From contig CP136062.1 in NCBI GenBank assembly GCA_032622095.1, positions 153,320,875-153,384,874 on the forward strand: 64,000 nucleotides of DNA, given 5' to 3'. Both the position numbers and the translations under genes were made by a program. The notes beneath the pieces were generated by a model. It was given only the letters and a program-made list of their open reading frames with translations, was not told the DNA's origin and did not search any database. Positions 62,001 through 64,000 of the stretch are shown one piece after another. Origin of the DNA: Siphonodentalium dalli. Taxonomy: Eukaryota > Mollusca > Scaphopoda > Gadilida > Siphonodentaliidae. The first letter of the stretch is position 1. Every line of letters begins with the position of its first letter.

Positions 62001-64000
62001 GTGTAACAGCGGCCTTTCTATTTATATCATAATTGGATACAGGGCCTGGAGGCATGCGTCATGCAGCCCTGCTATATAATATCTACCAATTTGTGGGCAA
62101 ATAAACAAACAGGGACGTGCTAGAGGGTCTCCGTTGGGTGGGGGAGTGTCTACGTTGAAATTTACAAATGCAACTAACTTTCCAACTATTGGAAATTTCC
62201 AACCTGTCACCCTATCCCCCCTGAGGTTTGAAAATATCCAACTGACGGCCATTTCAGACCAAATTATTTACAACAGAAAAACACAAAATGTGTTGGAATT
62301 AGTACCATGCGTGTCATTTTTTTAAATGCACTCGACTATATTTTGTTACAATTTTTATAAGTGCGAAAACGCACTTTCGCAAAAACATACCGTGTCAAAA
62401 GTAAAAACTTTTGAGCCAAAGGTATAGGTTAAACATTAACAGTTACAGTTATCAGGAGCCAGCTATACTGTGCTTTACTGATCAACAAGTGGTGTCCATA
62501 AGGTGGTAACAACGGCTATGTCAACGACACTCGTTCGACTTTAAGTTTACTCTAAATTTATGTAAGTAAACCTGTGTAGATATGGAACATACTCCTACTA
62601 ATATTAAAACCACGATTTCGAAACCGATGTCTATTTTTTTTTCTTCAAATTAAATATCGGCGCGCCGTGTTGCGAAATTGTGAATTAGAGTGACACTTCT
62701 TATCCATCTAATGTGTAACAGCGGCCTTTCTATTTATATCATAATTGGATACAGGGCCAGGAGGCATGCGTCATGCAGCCCTGCTATATAATATCTACCA
62801 ATTTGTGGGGCAAATAAACAAACAGGGACGTGCTAGAGGGTCTCCGTTGGGTGGGGGAGTGTCTACGTTGAAATTTCCAAATGCAACTAACTTTCCAACT
62901 ATTGGAAATTTCCAACCTGTCACCCTATCCCCCCTGAGGTTTGAAAATATCCAACTGACGGCCATTTCAGACCAAATTATTTACAACAGAAAAACACAAA
63001 ATGTGTTGGAATTAGTACCATGCGTGTCATTTTTTTAAACGCACTCGACTATATTTTGTTACAATTTTTATAAGTGCGAAAACGCACTTTCGCAAAAACA
63101 TACCGTGTCAAAAGTAAAAACTTTTGAGCCAAAGGTATAGGTTAAACATTAACAGTTACAGTTATCAGGAGCCAGCTATACTGTGCTTTACTGATCAACA
63201 AGTGGTGTCCATAAGGTGGTAACAACGGCTATGTCAACGACACTCGTTCGACTTTAAGTTTACTCTAAATTTATGTAAGTAAACCTGGGTAGATATGGAA
63301 CATACTCCTACTAATATTAAAACCACGATTTCGAAACCGATGTCTATTTTTTTTTCTTCAAATTAAATATCGGCGCGCCGTGTTGCGAAATTGTGAATTA
63401 GAGTGACACTTCTTATCCATCTAATGTGTAACAGCGGCCTTTCTATTTATATCATAATTGGATACAGGGCCTGGAGGCATGCGTCATGCAGCCCTGCTAT
63501 ATAATATCTACCAATTTGTGGGCAAATAAACAAACAGGGACGTGCTAGAGGGTCTCCGTTGGGTGGGGGAGTGTCTACGTTGAAATTTACAAATGCAACT
63601 AACTTTCCAACTATTGGAAATTTCCAACCTGTCACCCTATCCCCCCTGAGGTTTGAAAATATCCAACTGACGGCCATTTCAGACCAAATTATTTACAACA
63701 GAAAAACACAAAATGTGTTGGAATTAGTACCATGCGTGTCATTTTTTTAAATGCACTCGACTATATTTTGTTACAATTTTTATAAGTGCGAAAACGCACT
63801 TTCGCAAAAACATACCGTGTCAAAAGTAAAAACTTTTGAGCCAAAGGTATAGGTTAAACATTAACAGTTACAGTTATCAGGAGCCAGCTATACTGTGCTT
63901 TACTGATCAACAAGTGGTGTCCATAAGGTGGTAACAACGGCTATGTCAACGACACTCGTTCGACTTTAAGTTTACTCTAAATTTATGTAAGTAAACCTGT
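53023..64000. repeat. ~713-bp satellite, at least 15 monomers, runs off the window
   Basis: The anchor 'acataccgtgtcaaaagta' (its ccg) is at 53068, 54011, 54732, 55557, 56277, 57393, 58107, 58822, 59536, 60250, 60963, 61677, 62390, 63103 and 63815. From 57393 on, spacing is 712-715 bp and copies are nearly identical. Before that, spacing is 720-1116 bp because of longer B-type monomers with an extra 'ggttggtctaaaaacaa.aaatttcc' block. Each monomer holds two hairpins (AAGTGCGAAAACGCACTT and TCAAAAGTAAAAACTTTTGA), usually a GGCGCGCC site in 'aatatcggcgcgccgt', and a TTGGAAATTTCCAA palindrome. A 97-residue frame recurs in many copies but is broken in others. Confidence 0.95.
56822..56935. repeat. 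C-rich tract inside one satellite monomer
   Basis: A run of nearly pure C (56822-56865), then CCCCCACACA-type repeats to 56935, in the longest (1116-bp) monomer. On the minus strand it is a long G run, so apparent glycine-rich frames are artefacts. Confidence 0.9.

Noticed and set aside
57749-63750. Recurrent 97-residue frame in the 713-bp satellite
   Set aside because: The frame is broken by single-base indels in some monomers (the C run near 58650, loss of a G near 62095 and 63525, a changed start context at 58465 and 61322), with no sign of selection to keep it. It reflects copy identity.

Overview
The window is animal nuclear DNA. It is AT-rich, has long introns with GTAAGT-type donors and pyrimidine-AG acceptors, and carries non-LTR retrotransposon pieces, many TIR/foldback (MITE-like) elements and several satellites. 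This fits a repeat-rich marine invertebrate (mollusc or lancelet-like), but species and phylum cannot be fixed from the sequence. Nothing bacterial was seen: no operons, ribosome binding sites, CRISPR, rRNA or confident tRNA.

One host gene is supported, on the + strand. It is the 3' half of a gene for a single-pass membrane receptor, assembled from four exons: 6682-6764 (juxtamembrane ectodomain), 16127-16232 (transmembrane helix), 28458-28531 (cytoplasmic start, with a YETV motif) and 29314-29873 (tyrosine/serine-rich tail ending in TAA). All three junctions keep one reading frame, giving about 273 visible residues. The 5' part of the gene lies upstream or was not recognised. The two large introns (about 9.4 and 12.2 kb) are packed with satellites and transposon relics. 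The acceptor in front of the transmembrane exon belongs to a tandem array of about six copies of a whole 3' splice site.

Layout: 1-6.7 kb, decayed dispersed repeats, LINE 3' ends and a local duplication; 6.7-29.9 kb, the receptor gene, whose introns hold A/B satellites (8.9-10.2 and 13.0-14.6 kb), minisatellites, long hairpins, a TTAA-flanked MITE, a TTAA piggyBac-like MITE and a 5'-truncated but open LINE reverse transcriptase (27.1-28.35 kb); 29.9-36.1 kb, MITEs, a 45-bp minisatellite and two more piggyBac-like MITEs carrying near-perfect hairpins; 36.65-40.21 kb, a 3.55-kb element with 24-bp terminal inverted repeats and about ten copies of a CGTTAGTGTAATGACG motif; 41.2-46.2 kb, a 29-bp minisatellite, MITEs and a 3.8-kb inverted-repeat structure with about 1.7-kb arms; 47.5-50.1 kb, about 95 copies of a 27-bp repeat; 50.86-51.23 kb, a foldback element whose arms are tandem GATA-type motifs; 51.5-51.7 kb, a possible domesticated-transposase-like exon on the - strand; 53.0-64.0 kb, at least 15 copies of a ~713-bp satellite that runs off the window end.

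Most long open frames are artefacts of tandem repeats whose period is a multiple of 3, or that lack stops in all frames. The candidates for new biology are the amplified splice-acceptor cassette, the hairpin-bearing piggyBac-like MITEs, the motif-rich 3.55-kb TIR element, the GATA-motif foldback and the structured 713-bp satellite.
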